From Bythopirellula polymerisocia (GTDB lineage: Bacteria; Planctomycetota; Planctomycetia; Pirellulales; Lacipirellulaceae), in assembly GCF_007860015.1 (NCBI RefSeq), contig NZ_SJPS01000010.1:55168-119167 (forward strand): 64,000 nt of DNA, read 5' to 3'. Numbering within the stretch: the first letter of the stretch is position 1; each line of letters opens with the position of its first letter. A model generated the notes under the pieces. That model was not told the DNA's origin. It worked only from the letters and a program-made list of their open reading frames with translations, and did not search any database. Shown piece after piece: positions 47,460 through 56,106 of the stretch. The position numbers and the translations under genes were made by a program.

Positions 47460-47564
47460 ATGAAAGTTTTCTGTCTTGGTCTCGCAGTCGCGTTCGTTTG
47501 GGCGCTAACATTCACCGCCAACTCTGCTCACTCCGCTGACCCGTTGCCGGCTGATGACGCGTAG
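47460..47564 (+). CDS. 34-codon orphan signal peptide
   Basis: An ATG at 47460 opens a 34-residue frame (MKVFCLGLAVAFVWALTF... then SAHSADPLPADDA) that is a textbook export signal with an Ala-x-Ala-like end and then stops. It lies just past the sulfatase terminator. It may be the remains of a secreted protein gene whose body was deleted, or a tiny secreted peptide. No clear ribosome binding site is seen. Confidence 0.35.
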   Translation: MKVFCLGLAVAFVWALTFTANSAHSADPLPADDA

Positions 47565-47641
47565 CCGCCACGATGCCCATTCGATCCGAAAACAGGCGAC
47601 ACTACTGCCATCCTTTTCGGGAGAGAATCGCGTCGCCCAGC

Positions 47642-47672
47642 TGCTGAGGTTTTCTCCACCGCCTGCATTTAC
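47642..47672 (+). repeat. Short repeat copy 2, right of the LysR/sulfatase unit
   Basis: TGCTGAGGT, TCCACCG and TTTAC in the same order and spacing as the copy at 44232. Confidence 0.45.
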
Positions 47673-47731
47673 AGGTTTCTCGAAAGCGCGGCGGATGCAT
47701 CATCCTCGCTCAGTTGAGCAGCGAGCTTAGT

Positions 47732-47762
47732 TGCTGAGGTCGTTTTCACCGCCAGCAGTTGT
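47732..47762 (+). repeat. Short repeat copy 3, right of the LysR/sulfatase unit
   Basis: TGCTGAGGT, then TTCACCG and GCAGTTG with the same spacing; 90 bp after copy 2. Confidence 0.4.
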
Positions 47763-47952
47763 GTATCAACCAATGGCGTCCAGGGTGGCTCGATGAAACC
47801 TCAGTATTTTAGGGCTGAGGCAGTTTAGAAATCAATTCGAATGATGGGAGCCACGGAGCGTAAGCGATTTTGCGACGGACAATAATTCTTAAGCAACTCA
47901 GTGTGCATTTTTTGCAGGAATACTGGACTGTGCCCTTCATGGCAGAGACTTG

Positions 47953-48714
47953 CTACACAATGCGGTAATCGACTGCCGAAAGGGTGACGCCGATCGATTC
48001 TTGAATTACTTTGTCCGCCATCACGTCCAGCGGCGTGGTATCGCGGTTGATGATGACCAGCCGGCCCCCGTTTCGTTTCGTAAGCATGGGCAAGTCGGCC
48101 GCCGGCGACACGACCAGTGACGAGCCGATCGCCAACAGCAGATCTGCTTGCCGACACCACGCGGCCGCCTGCTCGAGCACTTCCACAGGTAGTGCTTGAC
48201 CGAAAGAAATCGTCGCGTGTTTCAAGCGACCGTTGGCACATATACGGCACGCGGGAACCCGGTCGGTCTCTAAAAACTCAGCAATCAACGGGGCAGCGTC
48301 GGAGGAAGTTCCGCAGTCCTGACAGAGAATCTGTCGCGATGTCCCGTGCAATTCGAGGACGTGCTGATTGCCGGCGACCTGGTGCAGCCCGTCAATGTTT
48401 TGCGTGATCACGCCGCGGATCATGCCGTCGCGCTCCCATTTGGCGATCACGCGATGACCGTTGTTTGGTTGTGCGTCGGCGAAGTCACGATCGCCCTCCG
48501 CCTTCTGTCGCCAGTATTCGTATCGCGCGTCGGCGCTGGCCATAAACTCGTCGTAGTAGACGGTGCGGTACTTCGACCAGACGCCGCCGGGCGAGCGAAA
48601 ATCGGGAATCCCGCTCTCGGTACTGACGCCGGCGCCCGTGAAGACAACCGCGTTTTCGGCTTTCTTCAGCCAGCCTGCAATTATTGTCGCGACCTCGGAA
48701 TTCATGCAGTGCAT
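47953..48714 (-). CDS. Sir2-family NAD-dependent protein deacylase (sirtuin)
   Basis: The 253-residue protein has the NAD-binding motif GAGVSTESGIPDFRS, the TQNIDGLH motif, the catalytic histidine in LELHGT and a zinc site with two cysteine pairs (CQDC and CRIC). IGSSLVVSPAADLP completes the pattern. It is a normal-length bacterial sirtuin, which removes acyl groups from lysine using NAD. It is transcribed in the same direction as, and 192 bp after, the PHP-SMC ATPase gene. An alternative start lies at codon 4 (48705). Confidence 0.92.
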   Translation of the reverse strand: MHCMNSEVATIIAGWLKKAENAVVFTGAGVSTESGIPDFRSPGGVWSKYRTVYYDEFMASADARYEYWRQKAEGDRDFADAQPNNGHRVIAKWERDGMIRGVITQNIDGLHQVAGNQHVLELHGTSRQILCQDCGTSSDAAPLIAEFLETDRVPACRICANGRLKHATISFGQALPVEVLEQAAAWCRQADLLLAIGSSLVVSPAADLPMLTKRNGGRLVIINRDTTPLDVMADKVIQESIGVTLSAVDYRIV

Positions 48715-48906
48715 TGTTCAACTCGCAAGAACGGCAGTCAATGCGAGGCACGGTCGTGCGCGGCATTTGAGCGACGTAAGGCAGATAGCGGCCTCGACGC
48801 GTCAGTTGCCCTTATAAACATCGGGGGACGTGTCGCTGAAACCCGTTAGGTGTTTACGGCCTGCGCAGGTTCGCGTCTCAGCTAGTTGCCATACTATCAG
48901 AGTTCG

Positions 48907-51684
48907 TCAGGCGGAAACGTCTGCGGCTGCGGCTGGTGACTCAGCTAGGGTTGGTTTCAACTTCTGTTCCACAGCCTTGGCTGGCACGACCTCGCTCATC
49001 TTCGTAAGTGAATAACGATGCTGTCTGAACCGGAAGGCCTGCTCGCCGCCTTCTAGTTGCACGACTGCGGTCGTAACCTCAGATCGCTCGAAGCAGCCCT
49101 CGGCAACCACGACGCACTGACGGCCAGTATCGGCGTGCGGCCGGTTCTCCAGCTTGATCACGTAGTCCGCATCTCCAAGGACGGGAATGTTGGCGACGTG
49201 GGTTACGACGATCAGCTGCCGAAGAAACTTCGCCTTCAGCATCTTGGGGACGATCAGGTTGACGACGTAGGAGTATCCCAGCTCGTCTTCCGGCTGATCA
49301 ACGATGAGAGGACGCGACCGGGTCTGAAGCGCCAGCGTTAGGATTGCTGCGCTCTGCTCACCGGGTGACAGGCCAGTAGCGAGATCTGCATATGTCTCTT
49401 CGCCCTCGCGTTTTACTTTGATGCGTGGAACATCGGGAACCTCGATGGTCTCGATCTTGTTGACCAGCTCGATGTCGCATCCGATCGTGCAGAGCACTTC
49501 CTGAGTGTTCTTGGTTAGGTCGCACAGTTCGAGCAGCGACGGTGATCCCGGTCGGCTGGCGATCGCGCCGTCATTACATACTGCCTCGGCCAGCTCCAAT
49601 GGAGTAACGTTTGCTGCTATGTTCCGGAGGTGCTGTTCGCGGTTCTGGATTCGCTGGTACTTGTTGGTGATCTCGTCGCAGATTTCGCGTAGCGATTCGA
49701 GATACTGCCGTGTGTCGCCACTCGCCTCCACATTGACAACGATCTTCTTATCGAAGGCACCGTTCAGTTCCTCGGCTTTGTCCGATCGAGTCTTCCTGAT
49801 CGTGGCGTTGGCGACTTGCAGCTGCTTCCGCAGCGTATCCCGCTCGTTCTCCAGTCGGCTGACTTCAGTCTCTACGCTGCCAAGCCGGGGCTGATCCTTT
49901 TCCTTGATCTTACGGATCTTCGCGCGGTGTGACGCAATCTGCTGACGCAGTTGCGTCGGCGATTCGACGCCACTCTTCTTCAGTTGCTCGGCAATCTCTT
50001 TCTCGTGATCGGCGTGCTTCGCCTTCCACGGCTTCAAGTGCGACTGATGCGTATCGCTGAGCCTCTTGATAGCACCGACCAGCTGCGCTCGGGCGGCCTC
50101 GATCTCGTTGAGACCCTTCTGGGTATCTTCTCGCCAAGCCACGATGGCCTCCCGGTCGGCCACCTTCTCGACGGGGACAGCTGGAAGTGATTGCGAGAAA
50201 AGCTGCACCAGCACGTCGTCTTCGTCGGCCAGCTCATTCGGGACGGCTGGGTCAGGGATTTGAGCTGCCGCGAGTGTAATGGTATCTACAGCCCCGGTGA
50301 TCTCATCCACAACGGCAACAGCGTTGCCCCACTCGCCTTCCGTAGCTTCGTCGGGCAGCTGCTCGTTGAATTCATTCAACTCCTCCTCCAGACGCTTGAG
50401 CCCTGCGATCTCGGTCTTCAGCGTCTCACGCTCAGCGTGCAGCGGCTTCAAGGCAGTGGCATTGATCGTCAGCTTCCCGAAGATCTCATCGCGCTTCGCC
50501 TTCGTGCTGTCGAGTTCTGCGAACTCGTCCAGCATTTCCATCTGCCGGTCGATGTCGCTGCGAAGGAGACCGATGCGACCCTGCTCATAGACCTCGATCT
50601 GGAAGGAAAAGTCGTCTGCCGGTTCTAGATTCTCGTTATCTTCGTCGTAGACGTAGGCAATCGCCGGGTCGCAGCAGCCGGTCACGTCCTTGCCGCTCGT
50701 CGTTGGTCGGAACGTACGCTCGAAGACGTAGTGCTCGCCGTTGGAGCGGAGAAATAGCTCGACCTTGCTTTCGGCCTGCAGGATACTTTCCAAGCGTCGC
50801 AGCAGTGTCAGCCTCGAATTATCATCCGTCGGGTCTTCAGTGTGGCCGAGCACGAACCGGATAAAGTCGAAGATGGCTGACTTGCCGGCATGGTTATCAC
50901 CGACAATGCAGTTCAGCGATTCGTTAAAGCAGAAAGTCTGATCTTTGCAGTACCCACCGTGGACACGGACGGCAAGGATGCAATCGTGGACTGCAGCCAG
51001 TGGTTCATCTAGTGAGATACGGGTGCGAGGCTCGCAGGCCACCTGCCGCAGCCCGTCGATGGTCGGAGCTTCCATGCGGAACCACGAGCAACCGTCGCCA
51101 ATATCTGACGGTTCGTGAGCATCACTTCGGTTGAACGGAGCCAGGCAGTAGGTGCTCTCTGCTATCTGTTTAGGTGAAGCCGAACTGAGGACGTAGCGGT
51201 TGACCCAAGTGCCGTCCTTGTCGTGGCCGATGTAAGTGACCTTGTCGGCGTGCGCGTCCTGTTTGACCTGAATCAGTTTGATGTGCCCGGTCTCAAGCCA
51301 ATTGACGCGGGTCTGAATCTTCGGCGAACAGGAGAGGAACCCGATATTGGGAGTCCACGGGTGCGGTGCGACGACGATCCCGCCCTCATCCACGATATGC
51401 TGGAGTACATCATCGACCGTTTTCTTCGAACCAATCTTGGTATCGCCGGTGCCGGGGATCTGTAGCCAGCCGATGAAGTGCTCGCGCTGCTTCGCAGTGT
51501 ACTCCTGCGGGAAGATCGCGATGATGTGGACGCCCTCGTGAGTCGTGATCTCGATGCCGGGGAGCACGGTCAGTGCTCGGCCTTCGGTCTTCGACTCAGC
51601 GTAGATTTTCTCGTAGGCGTCGAATGTCTGATGGTCCGTGATCGCGAGAATGTCGATCTCGGCCTTACGTGCCTCGGAAACCAT
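48907..51684 (-). CDS. PHP-domain/SMC-like ATPase (TrlF-like), start codon apparently lost
   Basis: From the first ATG the product is 925 residues, but homology clearly starts earlier. The upstream in-frame sequence reads WYKVNLHAHGLGHSAKD, which supplies the HxH metal motif that opens a PHP phosphoesterase domain. The PHP domain continues with DILAITDHQTF and VVAPHPW. An ABC/SMC-type ATPase follows: Walker A GDNHAGKSAIFDF, about 400 residues of coiled coil, signature LSPGEQSAA and Walker B LIVDQPED. The layout fits TrlF-type ATPases. Between the in-frame TAA at 51813-51811 and the ATG at 51684 there is no ATG, GTG or TTG, although AGGAGA (51810-51805) is well placed for a start near 51798, where TTC stands. 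Initiation at 51684 would lose the HxH motif. Confidence 0.8.
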   Translation of the reverse strand: MVSEARKAEIDILAITDHQTFDAYEKIYAESKTEGRALTVLPGIEITTHEGVHIIAIFPQEYTAKQREHFIGWLQIPGTGDTKIGSKKTVDDVLQHIVDEGGIVVAPHPWTPNIGFLSCSPKIQTRVNWLETGHIKLIQVKQDAHADKVTYIGHDKDGTWVNRYVLSSASPKQIAESTYCLAPFNRSDAHEPSDIGDGCSWFRMEAPTIDGLRQVACEPRTRISLDEPLAAVHDCILAVRVHGGYCKDQTFCFNESLNCIVGDNHAGKSAIFDFIRFVLGHTEDPTDDNSRLTLLRRLESILQAESKVELFLRSNGEHYVFERTFRPTTSGKDVTGCCDPAIAYVYDEDNENLEPADDFSFQIEVYEQGRIGLLRSDIDRQMEMLDEFAELDSTKAKRDEIFGKLTINATALKPLHAERETLKTEIAGLKRLEEELNEFNEQLPDEATEGEWGNAVAVVDEITGAVDTITLAAAQIPDPAVPNELADEDDVLVQLFSQSLPAVPVEKVADREAIVAWREDTQKGLNEIEAARAQLVGAIKRLSDTHQSHLKPWKAKHADHEKEIAEQLKKSGVESPTQLRQQIASHRAKIRKIKEKDQPRLGSVETEVSRLENERDTLRKQLQVANATIRKTRSDKAEELNGAFDKKIVVNVEASGDTRQYLESLREICDEITNKYQRIQNREQHLRNIAANVTPLELAEAVCNDGAIASRPGSPSLLELCDLTKNTQEVLCTIGCDIELVNKIETIEVPDVPRIKVKREGEETYADLATGLSPGEQSAAILTLALQTRSRPLIVDQPEDELGYSYVVNLIVPKMLKAKFLRQLIVVTHVANIPVLGDADYVIKLENRPHADTGRQCVVVAEGCFERSEVTTAVVQLEGGEQAFRFRQHRYSLTKMSEVVPAKAVEQKLKPTLAESPAAAADVSA

Positions 51685-52086
51685 GTCCTTGGCGGAATGC
51701 CCGAGGCCGTGAGCGTGGAGGTTGACCTTATACCAACGGTTTCCGTAGGTACCTCCGGCGACGAGCTGCTTCAGCAGATCAGTGCGTTGAGTAGCGAATG
51801 GAGTTCTCCTTTACGACTAGGCATCCAGCGAAAGTCCGCATTATAGCATACTTGCCCCAAGTGTCGAGCTAGAGACGATCTGGTAGCGCTACTCGCGGAC
51901 GCTCAAACCTCCCTCAGCCCGACACGCCAGGGCACCTTTCGATCAGACTGCAATACGCCCACTAGGTCATATCCTCTTGGCATCTGCATTTCCACCCTTG
52001 TGCCTCAGGCCGGATCGAAGCCCAATTTCTTCAGGATAATCTGCAGGACGGCTGGAAGCAGCGTTGCACAACGTTGAATGTCCAAT

Positions 52087-52803
52087 TCAGAATTGCCCAA
52101 TGCTCGCCTCTCCGACCATCTCGTTTCGATCGATTCTCTTTTCGAACGACCGGACAATTTCCCGTTTGAACCGCAGACAACTTGGTGGTATCTTCGCGTA
52201 GCCGGCAGCTTGACGCTTCGCATTAATCAATCGTAATAGCTTCAGGAGTTGTTTGCGGACCGGCGCATAGGGAACGTAAGGAAGAATATAGAGTTCTTCG
52301 GCGAGTGCCTCTGCGCGGCGGTGACAGGCAATCGAGAGAAAGTATGCACTGAGTTCTCGATACGCATCTCGGGCGATCAGTACTCGCACGCGCCACTTTC
52401 CATCGACTCTTGGTGGATCCTCCGGTGATCGTTTCTTGAGATAGTTTCCCCGCTTTACCGTGATAGAATAATCTCCGATCCTGATCGGCATACGCCGAAC
52501 GTCCTTCAAGTTGGTTCTCTCTCCCTCGCGTATGGGATGATCGCCGTGGGTCGCCAAGAGAATCCAAGCCCTCTGGAAGCGAACATACTGAACATTCCCC
52601 AATCCTTGGCTCTTCCGCCAGCGGCGTGCCCCTTCGGTCTTAGCGACATCATACTTGGCCAGCAGCTTGGCATCGAGCACCGGCGGATTCTTGTCCGCCG
52701 GCACTAAACCCTGCACAAAAAAGTAATAACCTTTCGGCAACAGATGCGTCGCGACCCGTTGCAGGTAGCCCACTAAACTTGTGACTTCATATTGGTATTC
52801 CAT
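52087..52803 (-). CDS. Basic hypothetical protein, plasmid-associated type
   Basis: From the ATG at 52803, preceded by AAGGAGG at good spacing, the product is 238 residues. A frame extension to 52902 lacks such a site. The protein is basic and contains YFFVQGLVPADKNP, RRWRKSQGLGNVQYVRF and a helical, Arg-rich C-terminus (KLLRLINAKRQAAGYAK). I do not recognise a named domain. Basic character and position near the replication initiator suggest nucleic-acid binding and a role in plasmid or transposon biology (inference). Confidence 0.65.
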   Translation of the reverse strand: MEYQYEVTSLVGYLQRVATHLLPKGYYFFVQGLVPADKNPPVLDAKLLAKYDVAKTEGARRWRKSQGLGNVQYVRFQRAWILLATHGDHPIREGERTNLKDVRRMPIRIGDYSITVKRGNYLKKRSPEDPPRVDGKWRVRVLIARDAYRELSAYFLSIACHRRAEALAEELYILPYVPYAPVRKQLLKLLRLINAKRQAAGYAKIPPSCLRFKREIVRSFEKRIDRNEMVGEASIGQF

Positions 52804-53039
52804 TGCACCACCCTCCTTGGAGACTACTTGCCTTGTGCAAACAGTCTCAAAGAAGGGCGAACAAAATCCTTGTTGTTCGCCCGCTAGAGAAAATCCTTTC
52901 ACGCCCTGGCAACCTCCCCGCAGGAAAGTGCCAAGACTTTCAAGAACCTCTGGAAAATCCTGATCAACCTTGCATTGAAGAGCCTTGTGACACGCGGGTT
53001 GGCAGCGGCGTGGCTACTAAATTCACAGCCGCCACGCTC

Positions 53040-53985
53040 TTAATTCCATACCACCGCAGTATCTGAAAACCTCGGGGGAACGTCCTCGTGCAGTAATTAC
53101 ACCTCGGCTGTTCACCCTCGATTCGCTGCCAAAAGACTCCTCTTCTCCCGAAGAGAACTCGTTTGACTCACATTGCTTCCAACCAAGGAAACTACAGCGG
53201 ACCGCCGGGAACACAAATCCCGGTCGGCCCGCAAGTAGCTCGTCCATCCGTTTGGCCTGTAGGCCAGTCACTGCTTTCGTCGTGGCTATTGTGTCCTGGT
53301 GCCACCCAGGACGCCAACGAGTCCGGACTGCCTTGCCCGGCGGAATCGACATGCATCGTGCGTGCGAATTCCGTCTTTGCCTGCGCAAAGAACATCGCCG
53401 AAGTGCACTCCGAGGCTTCCGCCCCGCAGGCATTTGGCTTTCTACTTGCAGCCCACTCCCAGACTGTCGCGTTTGAAGCACGTCGCTGACAAGCGACGCA
53501 CCGGCTACCAACCGGCAGCGACAGCCCTTCCTGCGTTAGTCAATTTCTTCGCTTAGTCACGAGAGTTCCGTGGGTGAGCAGGTTTCCCTGCTTGGCAATC
53601 ACGCTTCTAGGTGCGGCTGTCAGGCCGTCCTACTCGACGCAAGGTGACCGATTCGATCGGTCCATCCCTTACGGTTTCAGGGTGCGAATCTAGAAGATCC
53701 CCTTACCGTGAAACGGTTGCTTGTCCCCAGTACGTTGCGGCTATCGCCGCCAACGTACGCATTTCGGCATCGACTCTCTCGAAGCTGACCGGCAAGCCCT
53801 CACGGGCCTTTCATGGTTGAGCTATTCGTCGCTAGCTTCCGCTAGACGCCGGGCGCGTCACCGCCCGATTCCGCTTGTCGCCAAGTCGGAAACTCCCCAC
53901 GCCGGCCGAGGTCATACAGTCTCCCGCTGGAGGTCTGTATCCCCTGGGTGGATTACGCCATCCTACATATGGAATGGCATCACCT
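53040..53985 (-). ncRNA. Probable 5' part (domain I onward) of a group II intron, without reverse transcriptase
   Basis: No protein frame makes sense here, but the minus strand is packed with hairpins capped by GNRA-type tetraloops. Examples are GTACGTTGGCGGC-GATA-GCCGCAACGTAC (53714-53758 region), AAGGCCC-GTGA-GGGCTT (near 53795-53812), CTAGC-GGAA-GCTAG (near 53831-53845), GGGCG-GTGA-CGC (near 53850-53866) and AGCAGG-GAAA-CCTGCT (near 53579-53595). This density of structure resembles domain I of a group II intron. The element would read from about 53985 downward and is cut off near 53040 before any intron-encoded protein or domain V appears. The exact ends are uncertain. Confidence 0.5.
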
Positions 53986-54161
53986 ACTTTGAAATTGACG
54001 GCTTGCGATAGAACTCCATCGCAAGGTTTTCCGCATCGCCCCCATTCGGAGCGAAAAGAGAATAAGTCTATAGGATAGAGATCCAGGATTACTCTCTCGT
54101 TGTGTGAACTGCACTACAAAAACAGTTCGGTCCGAAAGGATTACTCTGGAAAGCCTCCTTC

Positions 54162-54195
54162 GAACCGGACAAGCACGTTTCCGCGCATCCGGCTC
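54162..54195 (-). ncRNA. Group II intron domain V
   Basis: The minus strand reads GAGCCGGATGCGCGGAAACG followed by TGCTTGTCCGGTTC. It is 34 nt, the standard length, with the catalytic AGC triad, a GAAA tetraloop at positions 15-18, an eight-pair lower stem and the two-base bulge. This is the most conserved part of a group II intron. The matching intron-encoded protein is absent from the flanks, so this is the 3' end of a truncated intron. A domain VI-like region should follow toward 54100. Confidence 0.8.
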
Positions 54196-54442
54196 TACCG
54201 GCAAGCGATCGTGACGGGCGGTAAACTCCGTCCCCTTTCACATGGCTGGCGGCCATGTTCCTCGGGCGATCACTCCCAAACGGATGGAAATGTCAAAGCG
54301 TTTTACGATCATCGACAGTCGAAGGGCCTATCCTGTGCCCTCCTGAATGAAATCTATAACATGGTTTGGAATAAGAAATCAATGAAAAGATCGATAGCAA
54401 CAAGGATTCTACTACCATGACCCAGCCAAGTGACACCGCCGG

Positions 54443-55588
54443 TTAATTAGCAGGCGCACCTGCTTTGATGTCCAGGAAACGGCGGACATACTCCTGACGA
54501 ATCCGCCGCGATTGAAGGAGCGGGGTTCCCTTGGAGCGCTCCTCCTGCACGATGCGACGTTCGAAGTCTGATCCAAACCCGCTCTCCAGTGCCCTCGTTT
54601 CACCAGCGAAGAGTTCGTCTTCTTGTTGACTTGCGAGCCAGGACTTGAATTGATCATTCGTCGATTCTATCGTCACAGCGGACTCTCTACTTTGCTTCGG
54701 CAGGCGTGGTTCAATGCGTTTGCGAAAGAAGATCATGGCCGTGCCCTTTTCGGTTCCATACCACATCTCCTGGAGATACTCGCAATCGCACAGCCATTTG
54801 GCGGCCCGATCCAGGACGCGGGCCATTTGGCTCGGGCTGTAAGTCGGACAGAGTCCCAGCGTACCCACAGCCAGCCGGCGCAGATCAAATTTGGCGACGG
54901 GATTGTGATGAAATCGTTTGTCAAGGATGCGAAACAATCGAAGGGGGACTTCGCGCCGACGCCCTTGGCCGATTTTGCGAAACAGTTCCATGTTGAGAGT
55001 CTTGATAAATCCGTCCTGAAAACTCTTCCAAATGACTTCGGTCCATACGAAGGAACAGAGTCGCTGCTCAGCGGAGCCGCTAGCGGCACGTGCCCGGTCG
55101 AGCCGGTCCCGAGAGCAGAGGTTGACCTCTTCAATCAAATGGAAGGTTTTGGATTTCCATTCCTGCTCTCCTTTGTCCCACCAGGCGTTCTTGAACTTGA
55201 GCGTCGTGCCGGCAATTCGATCAAAAGACTCCTCCAGCCGACGATACGCTCGCCCATCGGGTGGCCAGCCGATCGATTTGCACAGATAGTAGCGGCTGAA
55301 ATCAACTCTACGGGACTGATAGCCCGCTTCATGCGTCAATAACTTCATTCCCACGAGGACTTGATCGTCAATCGGGCGTGGCAGCCCAAAAGCGTCCGAA
55401 CCGGTAATCAGCATTTTTCGTGCGACCGGTCGTTTGAGCGTGCGGTCAAACGTTTCGTGCTCTACTTCCATCGTTTTGACACGGGTGTTACTGATGGGGC
55501 CGAACGGAAACTCGACGAGATTCATCTCATCCTTTCCGAAAAGCGGGACTAGTTTATCTTCTGCTTGCTTGCTCCTAACCAGTTTCAA
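54443..55588 (-). CDS. Plasmid-type replication initiator protein (RPA family)
   Basis: The 381-residue protein resembles plasmid replication initiator A proteins: FPFGPISNTRVKTMEVEH near the start, FGLPRPIDDQVLVGMKLLTHEAGYQ-type sequence (short form: GLPRPIDDQVLVGM) and two winged-helix-like halves (RYYLCKSIGWPPDGRAYRRL, RLFRILDKRF). The start is a TTG at 55588 with AAAGGAGC immediately upstream, in keeping with low-level expression. Six 18-bp iterons lie 113-240 bp upstream, so the gene and its origin are both present. Initiators of this class bind the iterons and recruit host DnaB. Confidence 0.78.
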   Translation of the reverse strand: MKLVRSKQAEDKLVPLFGKDEMNLVEFPFGPISNTRVKTMEVEHETFDRTLKRPVARKMLITGSDAFGLPRPIDDQVLVGMKLLTHEAGYQSRRVDFSRYYLCKSIGWPPDGRAYRRLEESFDRIAGTTLKFKNAWWDKGEQEWKSKTFHLIEEVNLCSRDRLDRARAASGSAEQRLCSFVWTEVIWKSFQDGFIKTLNMELFRKIGQGRRREVPLRLFRILDKRFHHNPVAKFDLRRLAVGTLGLCPTYSPSQMARVLDRAAKWLCDCEYLQEMWYGTEKGTAMIFFRKRIEPRLPKQSRESAVTIESTNDQFKSWLASQQEDELFAGETRALESGFGSDFERRIVQEERSKGTPLLQSRRIRQEYVRRFLDIKAGAPAN

Positions 55589-55700
55589 GTTGCTCCTTTA
55601 ATTTTCTCGAAAAAAGTCCATAAACGTTCTTTATGTTCATCTAGTTCATAAGTCCGCTCCTGCCAACTTCCTGAATTCACTCACGAAATGACCACCGAAA

Positions 55701-55828
55701 TTGTCTGGCGACACGACAGTTCTTGTCTGAGAACACGTGACAAAATGTCTCAGGACACGTGAGAACCTTGTCTCGCAACACGAGTGCTGCTTGTCCGGCG
55801 ACACATGAGCCTGTCTGGCAACACGGTA
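55701..55828. repeat. Six iterons: probable plasmid replication origin
   Basis: Direct repeats with consensus TTGTCTSRNRACACGWGA begin at 55701, 55723, 55745, 55768, 55791 and 55811, that is, every 20-23 bp, about two helical turns. They lie just upstream of the initiator gene. Within each, the TGTCT/TGTCC and ACAC blocks are conserved. This is the layout of an iteron-controlled plasmid origin. Confidence 0.8.
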
Positions 55829-56006
55829 TAAGTTCGAGCGAGCACTTCAACTCTACTCAAGTTACATACATCGAGTCCGTCCCATTGAGCAAGCTATTAT
55901 CTGCGTGGGAATTGTGACTCCGGCACAATAAGTGATATGCGGGCTGTTCGTCTCAAAAGGCATTCTCGCCACAGTGGCGGTACTCGACGTTCTGTCTCGA
56001 CGATAG

Positions 56007-56041
56007 TGTAAATGGCAGTTGAAAATCAGAGCGCCTGGCGG
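56007..56041 (+). repeat. IS21 terminal inverted repeat, left
   Basis: Pairs with 58491-58525, 34 of 35 positions. Confidence 0.9.
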
Positions 56042-56106
56042 TCGAAAAGTTTAGCGCTGGTTGGGTACGGGGATTGTAATGAGCCCTCCCGTTTGGGCCA
56101 AGTACG

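Larger units (their letters stand above)
47565..47952. other. Roughly 390 bp without a gene, holding two repeat copies
   Basis: No coding frame is supported. Two copies of the TGCTGAGGT repeat lie here. Confidence 0.4.

Noticed and set aside
53023..53511. 162-residue minus-strand frame
   Set aside because: It lies inside the structured intron-like RNA region, is Arg/Ser-rich and has no reverse transcriptase motif.
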